A DNA stretch of 64,000 nucleotides from Pseudomonas sp. SJZ079. GTDB lineage: Bacteria; Pseudomonadota; Gammaproteobacteria; Pseudomonadales; Pseudomonadaceae. Both the position numbers and the translations under genes were made by a program. The first letter of the stretch is position 1. The number at the start of each line of letters is the position of its first letter. Positions 29,902 to 37,782 of this stretch are shown here, piece by piece. The DNA lies in NCBI RefSeq assembly GCF_007993865.1, contig NZ_VIUH01000010.1:92250-156249 (forward strand). Direction: 5' to 3'. A model generated the notes under the pieces. It saw only the letters and a program-made list of their open reading frames with translations, had not been told where the DNA came from and ran no database searches.

Positions 29902-30696
29902 ATGAGTTTCAGCGATGCCATGGCGGCGGTACGTGAAAGCGCTTCGCGCACAGTGACCATTCCCGAAAAATGGGGGCAGGGGCGAGCTACCTTTGGCGGT
30001 ATGGTGGCCGCTGCCATGTATGAAAAAATCACTCCGCAGGTGGCACAAGGCAGACCGGTACGCTCCGTCATGGTGTCGTTTGTCGCACCCGTTGCCCCGG
30101 GTGCAATGGACGTCATCGTCAAGGTATTGCGTGAAGGCAAAGCCGCCACCCAGGTGCAGGCCACGGCCTATCAAAACGACCAGGTCTGTGCCGTTGTGCT
30201 GGCCAGCTTCGGTGGCGATCGGGAATCCGTGGTGAGGGTGGAACCAGGCAAGGCGCCGGTTTTTTACGCCCCGGATGAGGTGCAAGCCTTTCCGTTTATT
30301 TCCGGATTAACCCCGGACTTCACCCGCTATTTCGATTACCGCTATACCTTGGGCAAGATGCCGTTCATGGGGTCGGAGCAAACGGCAATGGGCGGTTGGA
30401 TCAGGTTGCGCGAAGACGCAGAGGGCGCCATCTCGGTGGCGGAACTGTTGGCCCTGCTGGACGCTTGGCCGCCGGCCGTTTTCAGCATGTTGAAGAAACC
30501 CGCCTCGGGCAGTTCGTTGACCTGGACTATCAGCTTTGTGGATGTGCCGGCAGATTGCAGCGCCAATGACTGGTGGCAATACCAGGCGGACATTCAGAGC
30601 TCGGCAAACGGCTATAGCTATATCGATTCCACCCTGTGGGACAAAAACGGCAAGGTAGCCGTGGTCAGCCGACAGACAGTGAGTGTGTTTGGCTGA
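29902..30696 (+). CDS. acyl-CoA thioesterase family protein (TesB-like double hotdog)
   Basis: The protein has 264 residues with AGGGATGAATT before the ATG. Two hotdog repeats are recognisable: FGGMVAAAMYEKI...PVRSVMVSFVAPVAPG in the first half and TWTISFVDVPADC...ANGYSYIDSTLWDKNGKVA in the second, the layout of TesB/thioesterase-like-superfamily proteins. It probably hydrolyses an acyl-CoA made or released with the upstream hydrolase. The substrate cannot be read from sequence. Confidence 0.82.
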   Translation: MSFSDAMAAVRESASRTVTIPEKWGQGRATFGGMVAAAMYEKITPQVAQGRPVRSVMVSFVAPVAPGAMDVIVKVLREGKAATQVQATAYQNDQVCAVVLASFGGDRESVVRVEPGKAPVFYAPDEVQAFPFISGLTPDFTRYFDYRYTLGKMPFMGSEQTAMGGWIRLREDAEGAISVAELLALLDAWPPAVFSMLKKPASGSSLTWTISFVDVPADCSANDWWQYQADIQSSANGYSYIDSTLWDKNGKVAVVSRQTVSVFG

Positions 30697-30732
30697 TAAA
30701 GGCGCCTGGCGGCGGCTGAGGTTTTGCTGTAC

Positions 30733-31025
30733 TCAATCAACCAGCACCAAGAGATGCTTCACAGAACCCAGCAAGGCACGCAACATCATCAGGTAGAACA
30801 ATGGTTTTCCGCGTGCAAATGCGGGTTTGCCAAGAGTCGATCGGCGCGCTTGATCGCGTGTCGAGGCTGACCATTGCCAGGCACAAAACGTCCCACTGCG
30901 GTCAAGGTTAAGCGCCGGCCTGCGAGCAGTGCGCTTATGGCGCACATCAGCGAATTTAAACGTTTGGCGTGAACACTCGGCAGTGCTCGCGCGAAGGCTT
31001 TATGTAAAAATCGGACAGCTTGCAT
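30733..31025 (-). pseudogene. N-terminal remnant of an IS4 family transposase
   Basis: On the minus strand from 31025 the frame reads MQAVRFLHKAFARALPSVHA, then RLNSLMCAISALLAGRRLTL and HAIKRADRLLANPHLHAEN, the N-terminal region of IS4-type transposases. It stops at 30789 after a frameshift. The neighbouring frame continues MLRALLGSVKHLLVLVD to 30733 and is cut off just where the catalytic core should begin. The DDE residues are missing, so it is dead. No terminal repeats were found. Confidence 0.7.
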
Positions 31026-31250
31026 GGGGGCTTGGGTCTTTGTTTTGTTTGGCGACAACCAAGGTGCCCACCCATGCAAGCTCAACCAAGTGTTAACCGT
31101 TTGAAATTTATAGAGATCTTTAGGGGGAACGTCAGGCTTCGCCCCCTTTAATCTTTTTGGCTTTGTAGTACCAATATCCGATCGCAGCAGTGATTGCGTA
31201 GCCGGAGGAGACGCGCCAATAATCAACCTTCGCACCCTTAAGGATGGCTC

Positions 31251-31718
31251 ATGGCACGTCGCCGTATACAGCTGACTATGCCCGGGTCTGCCGCCCAGAC
31301 GTTTGAGGCGTTCCATAACCATGACGTCAGGCAGCGCTGGGACACCCTGCTTAAGCATGCGGCCTTAGAGGGTGGCCATAGTCACCCCTTTATCGGGGCA
31401 ATCAGCCACAACCCTGGCCGAGGGTTGCTGAGGTGGCTGTCCATGCGCACAAGATTCGTTAATTATATTCCTGACTCCCTCGCAGCTGCTGTAATCGTAG
31501 AACCGTCCGGCCCCTTCGAGTGGTGGGCGGCCTCGATGCATCACCGGGATATTGACGAGTCACGTTCGGAGCTCGTTTACATATTTAACTTACGTCTTCG
31601 ACCTCGCTGGTTTGGGCAATTTTTCAACGGGCTCGCAGCTTGGCTATTCGAACGCGCAACCCGGAGACGGTTGAACGCGATGGCCAATTATCTGACTTCG
31701 ACATGTGGCCGCATCTGA
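31251..31718 (+). CDS. SRPBCC (START-like) family protein
   Basis: The protein has 155 residues with AAGGA before the ATG. The opening block IQLTMPGSAAQTFEAFHNHD followed by RQRWDTLLKHAALEGG is the start of a polyketide-cyclase/START fold, a ligand-binding helix-grip. The C-terminal long helix is FGQFFNGLAAWLFERATRRR. There is no catalytic motif, so it probably binds a hydrophobic ligand. It is first of three same-strand genes with a reductase-like and a DUF2269 membrane protein. Base composition is lower in GC than the core genes around it. Confidence 0.75.
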   Translation: MARRRIQLTMPGSAAQTFEAFHNHDVRQRWDTLLKHAALEGGHSHPFIGAISHNPGRGLLRWLSMRTRFVNYIPDSLAAAVIVEPSGPFEWWAASMHHRDIDESRSELVYIFNLRLRPRWFGQFFNGLAAWLFERATRRRLNAMANYLTSTCGRI

Positions 31719-31762
31719 GCTTCGAGGCTGGGTTTCACCTTCAGTAGTTCAAGGATGGATAA

Positions 31763-32890
31763 ATGGCATTCCGGGTGTTGGTCATTGGTGGTTACGGCAA
31801 CTTTGGTAGTCTGATTTGCAATCATCTGGTGATGAATCCAGACATCGAACTGGTTATATCGGGCCGAGATAGTCGCAAGCTGGCGAACAAGGTCGCTGAA
31901 CTGGAGGCGCTCGGCGGCAAGCCCTGCCAAAGTTGCTGTATGGATGCCACACAAAAGGGGATGAGTAGCCAACTTCGCACCTTGGATATTCAGTTGGTCA
32001 TTCACACGGGTGGCCCCTTCCAAAATCAATCCTACGCTGTGGCTCGCAATTGCATCGAATCAGGGGTGAGCTATTGCGACCTGTCAGACTGCCGTACATT
32101 TGTCACGGGCATCACAACCCTTGACGTGAGCGCCCACGAAGCAGGCGTCTGCATATTGAGTGGCTGTAGTTCAGTGCCGAGCCTCTCGGCAGCCATCATC
32201 GACCAGCATCGTCAACGTTTTTTGACCATCGACTCGATCGAGCACGGCATTTCATCCGCAGCCAAGATGCCTGGACTGTCCACGGTGCTTGGCGTGCTGG
32301 CCTACGCGGGGCGGCCCATCAAGCAGCTTAGAATGGGGCAGGTGCATGAAGCATCTGGCTGGATGGACCTGACACTGCGCCGGCTGCCAGGTATGGGCAC
32401 CCGTCTGCTGGCCAATGTCGACGTTCCCGACATCGATATATTTGCCTCGCGGTATGCAGCACAGAATCTGAGTTTCAAAGCTGGTTCGGGACTGAAGTTG
32501 GGCGGTATTGCCAACTATCTTTTGGCGCAGGCGGTTCGGCGCGGGTTAATTCGCGATCCGGTACCTTGGGCTGCGCGACTGCATCGCTGGGGCACCCGTT
32601 TCGAGCGGTTCGGTGATGGCAAAAGCGCAATGTACATTGATGTTTGCGGGGTGAGCCCCGACGGCCAGCCACTGCAAATGCATGCCCTGCTAACGGCACT
32701 GAACAACAAAGGCCCGCAAATTCCGAGTTGCGCTGCAGTCGCTCTGGCTACAAAAATGGCTCGAGGCTATCGACCGGATCTAGGTGCACGAGCCTGCGTC
32801 GGGGAGATTACTGTGAATGAGTATCTGTCGGCGATCAACGAGCCGACAGACATTCGATTGGACGTGCTTTTTTCGGATGGGAAACCCTGA
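31763..32890 (+). CDS. saccharopine dehydrogenase-like NAD(P)-binding protein
   Basis: The protein has 375 residues with AAGGAT before the ATG. The N-terminal Rossmann motif VLVIGGYGNFGSLIC and SGRDSRKLANKVAELEALGG fit the saccharopine-dehydrogenase NADP-binding family, as do VIHTGGPFQNQSYAVARNCI and CDLSDCRTFV. The C-terminal half is family-specific and does not identify lysine metabolism. It lies between an SRPBCC protein and a DUF2269 membrane protein, with the latter starting two bases after its stop. Reduction of a lipid-like or envelope substrate is a guess. Confidence 0.85.
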   Translation: MAFRVLVIGGYGNFGSLICNHLVMNPDIELVISGRDSRKLANKVAELEALGGKPCQSCCMDATQKGMSSQLRTLDIQLVIHTGGPFQNQSYAVARNCIESGVSYCDLSDCRTFVTGITTLDVSAHEAGVCILSGCSSVPSLSAAIIDQHRQRFLTIDSIEHGISSAAKMPGLSTVLGVLAYAGRPIKQLRMGQVHEASGWMDLTLRRLPGMGTRLLANVDVPDIDIFASRYAAQNLSFKAGSGLKLGGIANYLLAQAVRRGLIRDPVPWAARLHRWGTRFERFGDGKSAMYIDVCGVSPDGQPLQMHALLTALNNKGPQIPSCAAVALATKMARGYRPDLGARACVGEITVNEYLSAINEPTDIRLDVLFSDGKP

Positions 32891-32892
32891 CG

Positions 32893-33378
32893 TTGCTCTA
32901 TCTGACCTTGAAATATGCGCACGTCATTTCAGCAATTTTTCTGTTTGGATTCGGCATGGGTTCCTATCTCTACCTGATCTCAGCCAGCCGCAGTGCCAAC
33001 CCCCAGATAATCGCCCATGTGGCCAGAGCGGTGGTGCGCTTCGACACATGGATCACCACGCCAGCCGGATTCATTCAGATCATTACTGGATATGGGTTGG
33101 TGAGATTGGCGGGATTGTCCTTCATGACTTATTGGGTGCTGTCCTCGTTGATCATCTTTGCCTGTGTAGGGGCTCTGTGGATCCCAGTGTTGGTGCTGCA
33201 GAAGCGCATGGAACGGTTGGCTGCCCACGCGGTTGAAACGGGAGGGATGCTGACAGTTCAGTTTCAAGTAATTTACCGTACCTGGTTCTGGTTGGGGGTG
33301 GCCGGGTTTACGGGAATGTTCGTTATCGTGCTGATGATGGTTAGCAAGATGACGTTAATACAATGGCTGCAAGTTTAG
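32893..33378 (+). CDS. DUF2269 integral membrane protein
   Basis: The protein has 161 residues from a TTG at 32893, two bases after the previous stop, so translation is probably coupled. Four helices are visible (about 5-27, 50-70, 77-100, 128-152). The N-terminal LKYAHVISAIFLFGFGMGSY and the helix-2 TTPAGFIQIITGYGLV match DUF2269. The function of the family is unknown; histidine and arginine residues in the helices are compatible with a cofactor or small-molecule site. Confidence 0.82.
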   Translation: MLYLTLKYAHVISAIFLFGFGMGSYLYLISASRSANPQIIAHVARAVVRFDTWITTPAGFIQIITGYGLVRLAGLSFMTYWVLSSLIIFACVGALWIPVLVLQKRMERLAAHAVETGGMLTVQFQVIYRTWFWLGVAGFTGMFVIVLMMVSKMTLIQWLQV

Positions 33379-33430
33379 TCTCCCGCGGCGTGGTTTGATG
33401 CGATGAGACGCCTATGCCGAGGTCCTCTTT

Positions 33431-33614
33431 GGGTCGATTCTGTTGAAAAATCGGCCTTGGTACCACGACGTAAAAGTTGGCATCTGAGATTGAAATCTTA
33501 AATTCGGCAGAGGTTTGTGGGCTCAGATTTCACGTGGCGACGCACAGAAGAGGGTTTTTCATCGGTCACTATTGGGGCAGTTCGGGCAAAGCGACTTTTT
33601 CAACAGAATCGGTC
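33431..33614. mobile_element. candidate MITE or IS5-type remnant with terminal inverted repeats
   Basis: GTCGATTCTGTTGAAAAATC (from 33433) is matched inverted by ACTTTTTCAACAGAATCGGT (from 33594); the shared core TTTTTCAACAGAATCG is 16 bases. These look like the ends of IS5-group elements in Pseudomonas and Xanthomonas. The ~135 bases between carry no open frame, so this is a non-autonomous element or a deletion derivative. Confidence 0.6.
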
Positions 33615-33639
33615 GGTTACGGTCAGTCCTAACAGGCCG

Positions 33640-33684
33640 CTGCCATCCCATGGCATGCCGCAACGCCTTGTCCACCCATGGCAG
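33640..33684. repeat. short REP-like inverted repeat
   Basis: CTGCCAT (33640-33646) and ATGGCAG (33678-33684) form the outer stem, with CCCATGG on both sides. The interior CAACGCCTTGTCCAC is nearly the reverse complement of the GTGGACAAGGTATTG core of the element at 10462-10556, so the two belong to one family. Confidence 0.55.
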
Positions 33685-33710
33685 CCCAGACTGCCTGAAA
33701 GCGAGCTGGG

Positions 33711-34283
33711 TTAGTTCAGCCCGTAGCCGGCCAGTTCCTGGGGCGAGAGCACGCGCATATTGTGCGGTGCGATGCGTTGCATCTCGTCGGCCAGGCGGCT
33801 GGGGATGTTCATTTCGCGCAAGTAGGCGGTCGGGCTGTAGCGCTGGCCCTGGTGGGCGGCTTGCGCCCGGGCCGAGTCGCCGCTGGGGAAGGGCGGGCGG
33901 TGCAGGCCGACATAACCGCGCACGGTCTTCTTGTGGCCGGCGGCCAGCAGGTAGATGCAGCTGCCCTGGCAGATGCCGGAAGACGGCACCAGGGCGTCGA
34001 AACCCGTTTCGTGCAGCAGGCGGCCCATGCGCATGGCCTCAGGGGCGCTGCCACCTATGTTGTCCAGCAGGACGATCTTGCGGGCGAATTTTCCGGGGTT
34101 GGCGCGCAGGCCTTTGAGCAGGGCTTCGTAGTCGCCGGGTGCGATGTCCTCGGAAATCTTGGCAGCCAGTACCGCGCCGAGGGTCTTGTGTTGGGCGGCT
34201 TCGACCTCGACCTTGGCCTGCGTGGTGGCCGAACACAGGGCCGCGGCGCAGAGGAGGGCGGCCTGGATCAGGGGAGTGTGCAT
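33711..34283 (-). CDS. exported COG3904-like (ClpP/crotonase-fold) hypothetical protein
   Basis: The protein has 190 residues and a signal peptide (MHTPLIQAALLCAAALCSAT, cleavage near TQA|K). The core KIVLLDNIGGSAPEAMRMGR and SSGICQGSCIYLLAAGHKK (Ser between glycines, as in the ClpP/crotonase fold) and GYVGLHRPPFP resemble predicted periplasmic proteins of the COG3904 type. Two cysteines flank the SGICQGSC turn. A protease or scaffold role in the periplasm is possible. It stands alone and diverges from the HIT gene. Confidence 0.7.
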   Translation of the reverse strand: MHTPLIQAALLCAAALCSATTQAKVEVEAAQHKTLGAVLAAKISEDIAPGDYEALLKGLRANPGKFARKIVLLDNIGGSAPEAMRMGRLLHETGFDALVPSSGICQGSCIYLLAAGHKKTVRGYVGLHRPPFPSGDSARAQAAHQGQRYSPTAYLREMNIPSRLADEMQRIAPHNMRVLSPQELAGYGLN

Positions 34284-34616
34284 GGAGTCGCTGGGTCCTG
34301 GATAACGGCGGTGTGCAGACGATACTCGCAGCAGTGGAGCTGCGCACCCTCAAGCTCCCAGCCGGGGCTCAATTGCGCTCAGGCATGCTCAGCCCGTGTA
34401 CCGCCGTTGGATGCGAGAGATAGGCATTCGGCGTGAGTCTGATATAGACAACACGTGTGATCAGCACCCGCGCACAGCTCATGTCAGGTTGCGCATCCAA
34501 AGTGAGCGGGGCATTCCGAGGGATCGCTGACCGATCATGTGCAGCGCTGCAGGCGTTTTCTGCACGGACGCAAGCGGGTATGGTGCGCCCATCTTCCACC
34601 GGTAAAGGACAATCCG
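34284..34616. other. intergenic region without a recognised gene
   Basis: This 333-base divergent spacer separates the exported COG3904-like protein and the HIT protein. I see no convincing gene, RNA or repeat in it. Promoters for both genes should lie here. Confidence 0.5.
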
Positions 34617-35054
34617 ATGAGCCTGCATGGCGAATACGATCCGCAGAACATCTTCGCCCAGATCATTCGCGGCGAGGCCCCTTGCTACAAACTGTATGAG
34701 GACGACGATGTGCTGGCCTTCCTCGACCTGTTTCCGCAGGCCTTCGGCCATACCCTGGTAATCCCCAAGCGCGCGGCGGCGCGCAACCTGCTGGAGATCG
34801 AGGCGGACGCCCTGTGCAAACTCATGCGTGTGACCCAGCGACTGACCCAGATGCTGGTCGACGAGCTGCAGCCGGACGGCGTACAGGTGGCGCAGTTCAA
34901 CGGTGCCCCAGCCGGGCAGACGGTGTTCCATCTGCATATGCACATCATCCCGCGCCTCGCCGGTCAGGGGTTGGGCATCCATGCCAGCCAGAAAGCCGAC
35001 CCAGCCGAGTTGACGGCGCTGCAGGCGCGTTTGCTCAAACGCATCAGCGGCTGA
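34617..35054 (+). CDS. HIT family protein (nucleotide hydrolase)
   Basis: The protein has 145 residues from the ATG at 34617 (AAAGGAC upstream). FAQIIRGEAPCYKLYEDDDV is the usual N-terminal block, and the catalytic triad motif HLHMHIIPR (about 103-111) is complete. Such HIT/Hint-like enzymes hydrolyse nucleoside phosphoramidates or dinucleoside polyphosphates. It is cytoplasmic, monocistronic and converges on the isochorismatase gene. Confidence 0.93.
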   Translation: MSLHGEYDPQNIFAQIIRGEAPCYKLYEDDDVLAFLDLFPQAFGHTLVIPKRAAARNLLEIEADALCKLMRVTQRLTQMLVDELQPDGVQVAQFNGAPAGQTVFHLHMHIIPRLAGQGLGIHASQKADPAELTALQARLLKRISG

Positions 35055-35095
35055 GGGCGGGCCGCGCCTGTTGGGTGAGGCCCTTGGTTGACTAC

Positions 35096-35722
35096 TCAGC
35101 GCGCGCGGACGGCACGTTGATTGGACAGGTAGATGTTGTCCGCCTGCGGCACCTCACCGGTTTGCAGGGCGGCTAGCCATTCATCGGTGCCGAGCACGGC
35201 GGCGAAACCGGTGTGCATGACGATGCTGAACACCCGATGGATTTCCTCGGCAGTGGCCGCGCCCAGGCTGTTGCGGTAGGGCGGCGAACCCGTGGCGTCG
35301 TGCAGCAGCTCGACCTGCCAGCCTTCGTGGCGGGCCTGGCGCACTGTCGAGTCGTCGCAGTGTTGGGTCATGTAGCCGACCACGCTGAGGGTGTCGATCT
35401 CGCGTTCGCGTAGCCACTGGCCGAGGTCGGTGCCGACGAAGGCGCTGGCCATGGCCTTCTGGATCAGATGGTCGCGCGGCCGTTCGGCTACCAGCGGGTG
35501 CAGTTCTGCGGCCTGGCTGCCGCGGGCGAACAGCGGCGAGTCGGCCGCGGCGAAGTGCTGCACCACCACCACCGGAATGTCGGCGGCGTGGGCCGCGTCC
35601 ATGGCCTTGGCGATGTTGGCCAGGGACAGCTCGATGTTCGGGTACTCGATGCGCAGGTTGCCGCTGACGTATTCGTTCTGCACGTCGATGACGATCAGGG
35701 CGCGTTTGGGCTGTTGATTCAT
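35096..35722 (-). CDS. isochorismatase-family cysteine hydrolase
   Basis: The protein has 208 residues from the ATG at 35722 (MNQQPKRALIVIDVQNEYV). Catalytic Asp is in VIDVQNEY (about 13), Lys in HLIQKAMASAFVGTDL (about 88), and the nucleophile Cys in VVGYMTQHCDDSTVRQA (about 122). The cis-peptide region normally G-V/I-x-T is GYMTQHC here. The substrate may be an amide, nicotinamide or isochorismate-like compound. It diverges from a GlxA-type regulator, its probable controller. Confidence 0.9.
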   Translation of the reverse strand: MNQQPKRALIVIDVQNEYVSGNLRIEYPNIELSLANIAKAMDAAHAADIPVVVVQHFAAADSPLFARGSQAAELHPLVAERPRDHLIQKAMASAFVGTDLGQWLREREIDTLSVVGYMTQHCDDSTVRQARHEGWQVELLHDATGSPPYRNSLGAATAEEIHRVFSIVMHTGFAAVLGTDEWLAALQTGEVPQADNIYLSNQRAVRAR

Positions 35723-35840
35723 GGTGATGCTCCGGGTAGGTGTTGCAGCCGATTGTTCTCTTGTAAGGGGGCGTGGGGTGAGTGGCCCGAAAGTCAAACT
35801 GCGCTAAGATCGGGCCAAGTCGTTGGCCAGGAGCCAAGTC

Positions 35841-36791
35841 ATGCAGCCCCATCGCGTCGCCGTGCTCGCGTTCGACCGCATCAGCCCGTTTCATCTGTCC
35901 GTGCCTTGTCTGGTGTTCGGCGAGTCCTTGCCGGGTGAGTGCAAGTACCAGTTGGTGGTGTGTGCGGCCGAGCCAGGCCGGCTGACCACCACCGCCGGCT
36001 TCGAGCTGCATGTCGAGCAGGGGCTGGAGGCGCTGCTCGATGCACAGACGATCATCGTGCCGAGCTGGCACAACCCGGACCAGCGCCCGCCACAGGCGCT
36101 ACTCGATGCGCTGGTCGCCGCCCATGAGCGGGGCGCTCATCTGGTGGGGCTGTGCCTGGGGGCATTCGTGCTGGCCGAAGCCGGCCTGCTCGATGGGCGC
36201 CTGGCAACCACCCATTGGGCCTGGGCGAGAGTGTTCGCCGAGCGCTTCCCGGCCGTACGCCTGGATGCCGATGTGCTCTATGTCGACGATGGCAACCTGT
36301 TGACTTCGGCCGGTACCGCCGCCGGCATCGATTGCTGCCTGCACCTGCTGCGCCAGCACTGCGGTGCCAAGGCGGCGAACAAGGTGGCGCGGCGCTTGGT
36401 GGTACCGCCCCATCGACAGGGCGGCCAGGCCCAGTTCATCGAGCAACCGTTGCCGGCTACGGCGCGCGACGACCGCCTCAGCGATCTGCTCGACTGGGTG
36501 CGGGCCAATCTGGATCAAGCGCACAGCCTGGACAGCCTGGCGGACAAGGTACTGATGAGCCGGCGCAGCTTTACCCGGCACTTCCGTCAGCTCACCGGTA
36601 CCACGGTGGGCGACTGGCTGCTGGCCGAGCGCCTGGCCCTGAGCCAACGCCTGCTGGAGAGTACCGACCAGCCCGTCGACCGCATCGCCGAATTGGCCGG
36701 CTTCGGTTCGCCCGTGTCCTTGCGCCATCACTTTGGCCGCAGCTTCGCGGTCTCCCCGAGCAGCTACCGACAGAGCTTCCGTGGGCGCTAG
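35841..36791 (+). CDS. GlxA family transcriptional regulator (FtrA-like)
   Basis: The protein has 316 residues from the ATG at 35841 with CAGGAG eight bases upstream. The N-terminal DJ-1/PfpI domain has RVAVLAFDRISPFHLSVPCL and LVGLCLGAFVLAEAGLLDGR; the C-terminal AraC domain has LADKVLMSRRSFTRHFRQL and IAELAGFGSPVSLRHHFGR. It starts 118 bases from the divergent isochorismatase gene. This is a second GlxA-type regulator in the window and is not a recent duplicate of that at 27788 by eye. Confidence 0.9.
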   Translation: MQPHRVAVLAFDRISPFHLSVPCLVFGESLPGECKYQLVVCAAEPGRLTTTAGFELHVEQGLEALLDAQTIIVPSWHNPDQRPPQALLDALVAAHERGAHLVGLCLGAFVLAEAGLLDGRLATTHWAWARVFAERFPAVRLDADVLYVDDGNLLTSAGTAAGIDCCLHLLRQHCGAKAANKVARRLVVPPHRQGGQAQFIEQPLPATARDDRLSDLLDWVRANLDQAHSLDSLADKVLMSRRSFTRHFRQLTGTTVGDWLLAERLALSQRLLESTDQPVDRIAELAGFGSPVSLRHHFGRSFAVSPSSYRQSFRGR

Positions 36792-37031
36792 GCTTAACCT
36801 CGACCTGAGCAGCGGCATGGCCAAACGAACGGAACTCTCCACCGGTTAGCCGGGTCGGACTGATTCAGTTTTGTGTATTCCACGGGTTATCCGAAACCCT
36901 TCATGCCATCCGCGCGGGCGGGCAACTCCTGATTATCAACAGCCGCTTGGCGGGTTCAGCCCTCCAGGCGCCTAGCTTCTCCAGGGGCTTTTCATTATTG
37001 TGTGCGCCCGCAAAAAGCTCGAGTAATCAAA

Positions 37032-37280
37032 ATGTTGGAAAATTCTTTAACTCAATTGGAACAACTCGTCGCTGAGCTTGCGCGGCAGAACCAGGCGCTG
37101 CAGAGCGCGAATGAGCTTCTGAATGCCGAACTGGCTCAGGTCAAGGATGAGAACGAGAGCTTGCAGTTGAACGCGCTCGAGCAGGAAGAGCAGCAAGGTG
37201 CGACGCTCGCGCGTATTCAGGCCCTGGTCGAGCTGGCCACTGCGGGCGGCAAGGTACATGTGAGCCAGGCCAACGCATGA
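37032..37280 (+). CDS. small coiled-coil protein (TIGR02449/ZapB-like)
   Basis: The protein has 82 residues from the ATG at 37032. It is almost entirely heptad-like (LTQLEQLVAELARQNQALQS, LNAELAQVKDENESLQL), predicting a long coiled coil. Its stop overlaps the zapA start (ATGA), so the two are translationally coupled and likely act together at the division site. The family function is only inferred from this pairing. Confidence 0.85.
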   Translation: MLENSLTQLEQLVAELARQNQALQSANELLNAELAQVKDENESLQLNALEQEEQQGATLARIQALVELATAGGKVHVSQANA

Positions 37281-37579
37281 GTCTCGACGGCGCAACGATC
37301 ACTGCTATTTCAATCCTCGGCAATGACTACAGCATCAAGGCGCCTGCCGGTCAGGAACAGACGTTGGCCGCTTCGGCGCTAATGCTCAAGAAGCTCCTGG
37401 CTGAGACCAAGCAACAGTCGCCGGCGCTGATTGGCGACCGGCTGCTGGTGTTGACGGCCCTGAAGCTGTGCGCGCAGCAGATCGAGCTGCAACGGCTGCA
37501 TCAGCTGGAAATTCAACGTATCGAGGAACAGCTCAGCGTGCGGGTCGATGGTATCAGCGCCTTGATCAAACAGGCCTGA
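37277..37579 (+). CDS. zapA: cell division protein ZapA
   Basis: The protein has 100 residues. The N-terminal beta/alpha head (ISILGNDYSIKAPAGQEQTL) and C-terminal coiled-coil helix (LTALKLCAQQIELQRLHQLE) match ZapA, which cross-links FtsZ filaments. It overlaps the upstream coiled-coil gene by four bases. In P. aeruginosa zapA is followed by 6S RNA and ygfA as I recall; here the next gene is a lipoprotein, so the locus has been rearranged. Confidence 0.92.
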   Translation: MSLDGATITAISILGNDYSIKAPAGQEQTLAASALMLKKLLAETKQQSPALIGDRLLVLTALKLCAQQIELQRLHQLEIQRIEEQLSVRVDGISALIKQA

Positions 37580-37782
37580 GTGCATCGGCCGCTCCCATCG
37601 TCGCTGGCTCGCCGAGGGCAACTGATTCCTGAGCGCCCGACCGCGCCTGCACTGCGCAGCCGGGGCTGAGTCGAACGGATGCTGGTTCATGTGCCAGACT
37701 GGTCTGCTTGAGGGTGGTTGTGGCGCCGACATTAACGAACCGGCGCCTGGTCACTCGATCACCCAGCCAGAGAGGGCTTTCC

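Noticed and set aside
31132..31247. Short minus-strand frame ending AIGYWYYKAKKIKGGEA
   Set aside because: It looks like a membrane segment but has a stop immediately upstream and no start codon; probably a fragment.
37580..37782. Possible 6S RNA downstream of zapA (TTCCTGAGCGCC resembles a 6S segment)
   Set aside because: Only a short stretch looks similar; I could not form the closing stem and central bubble.
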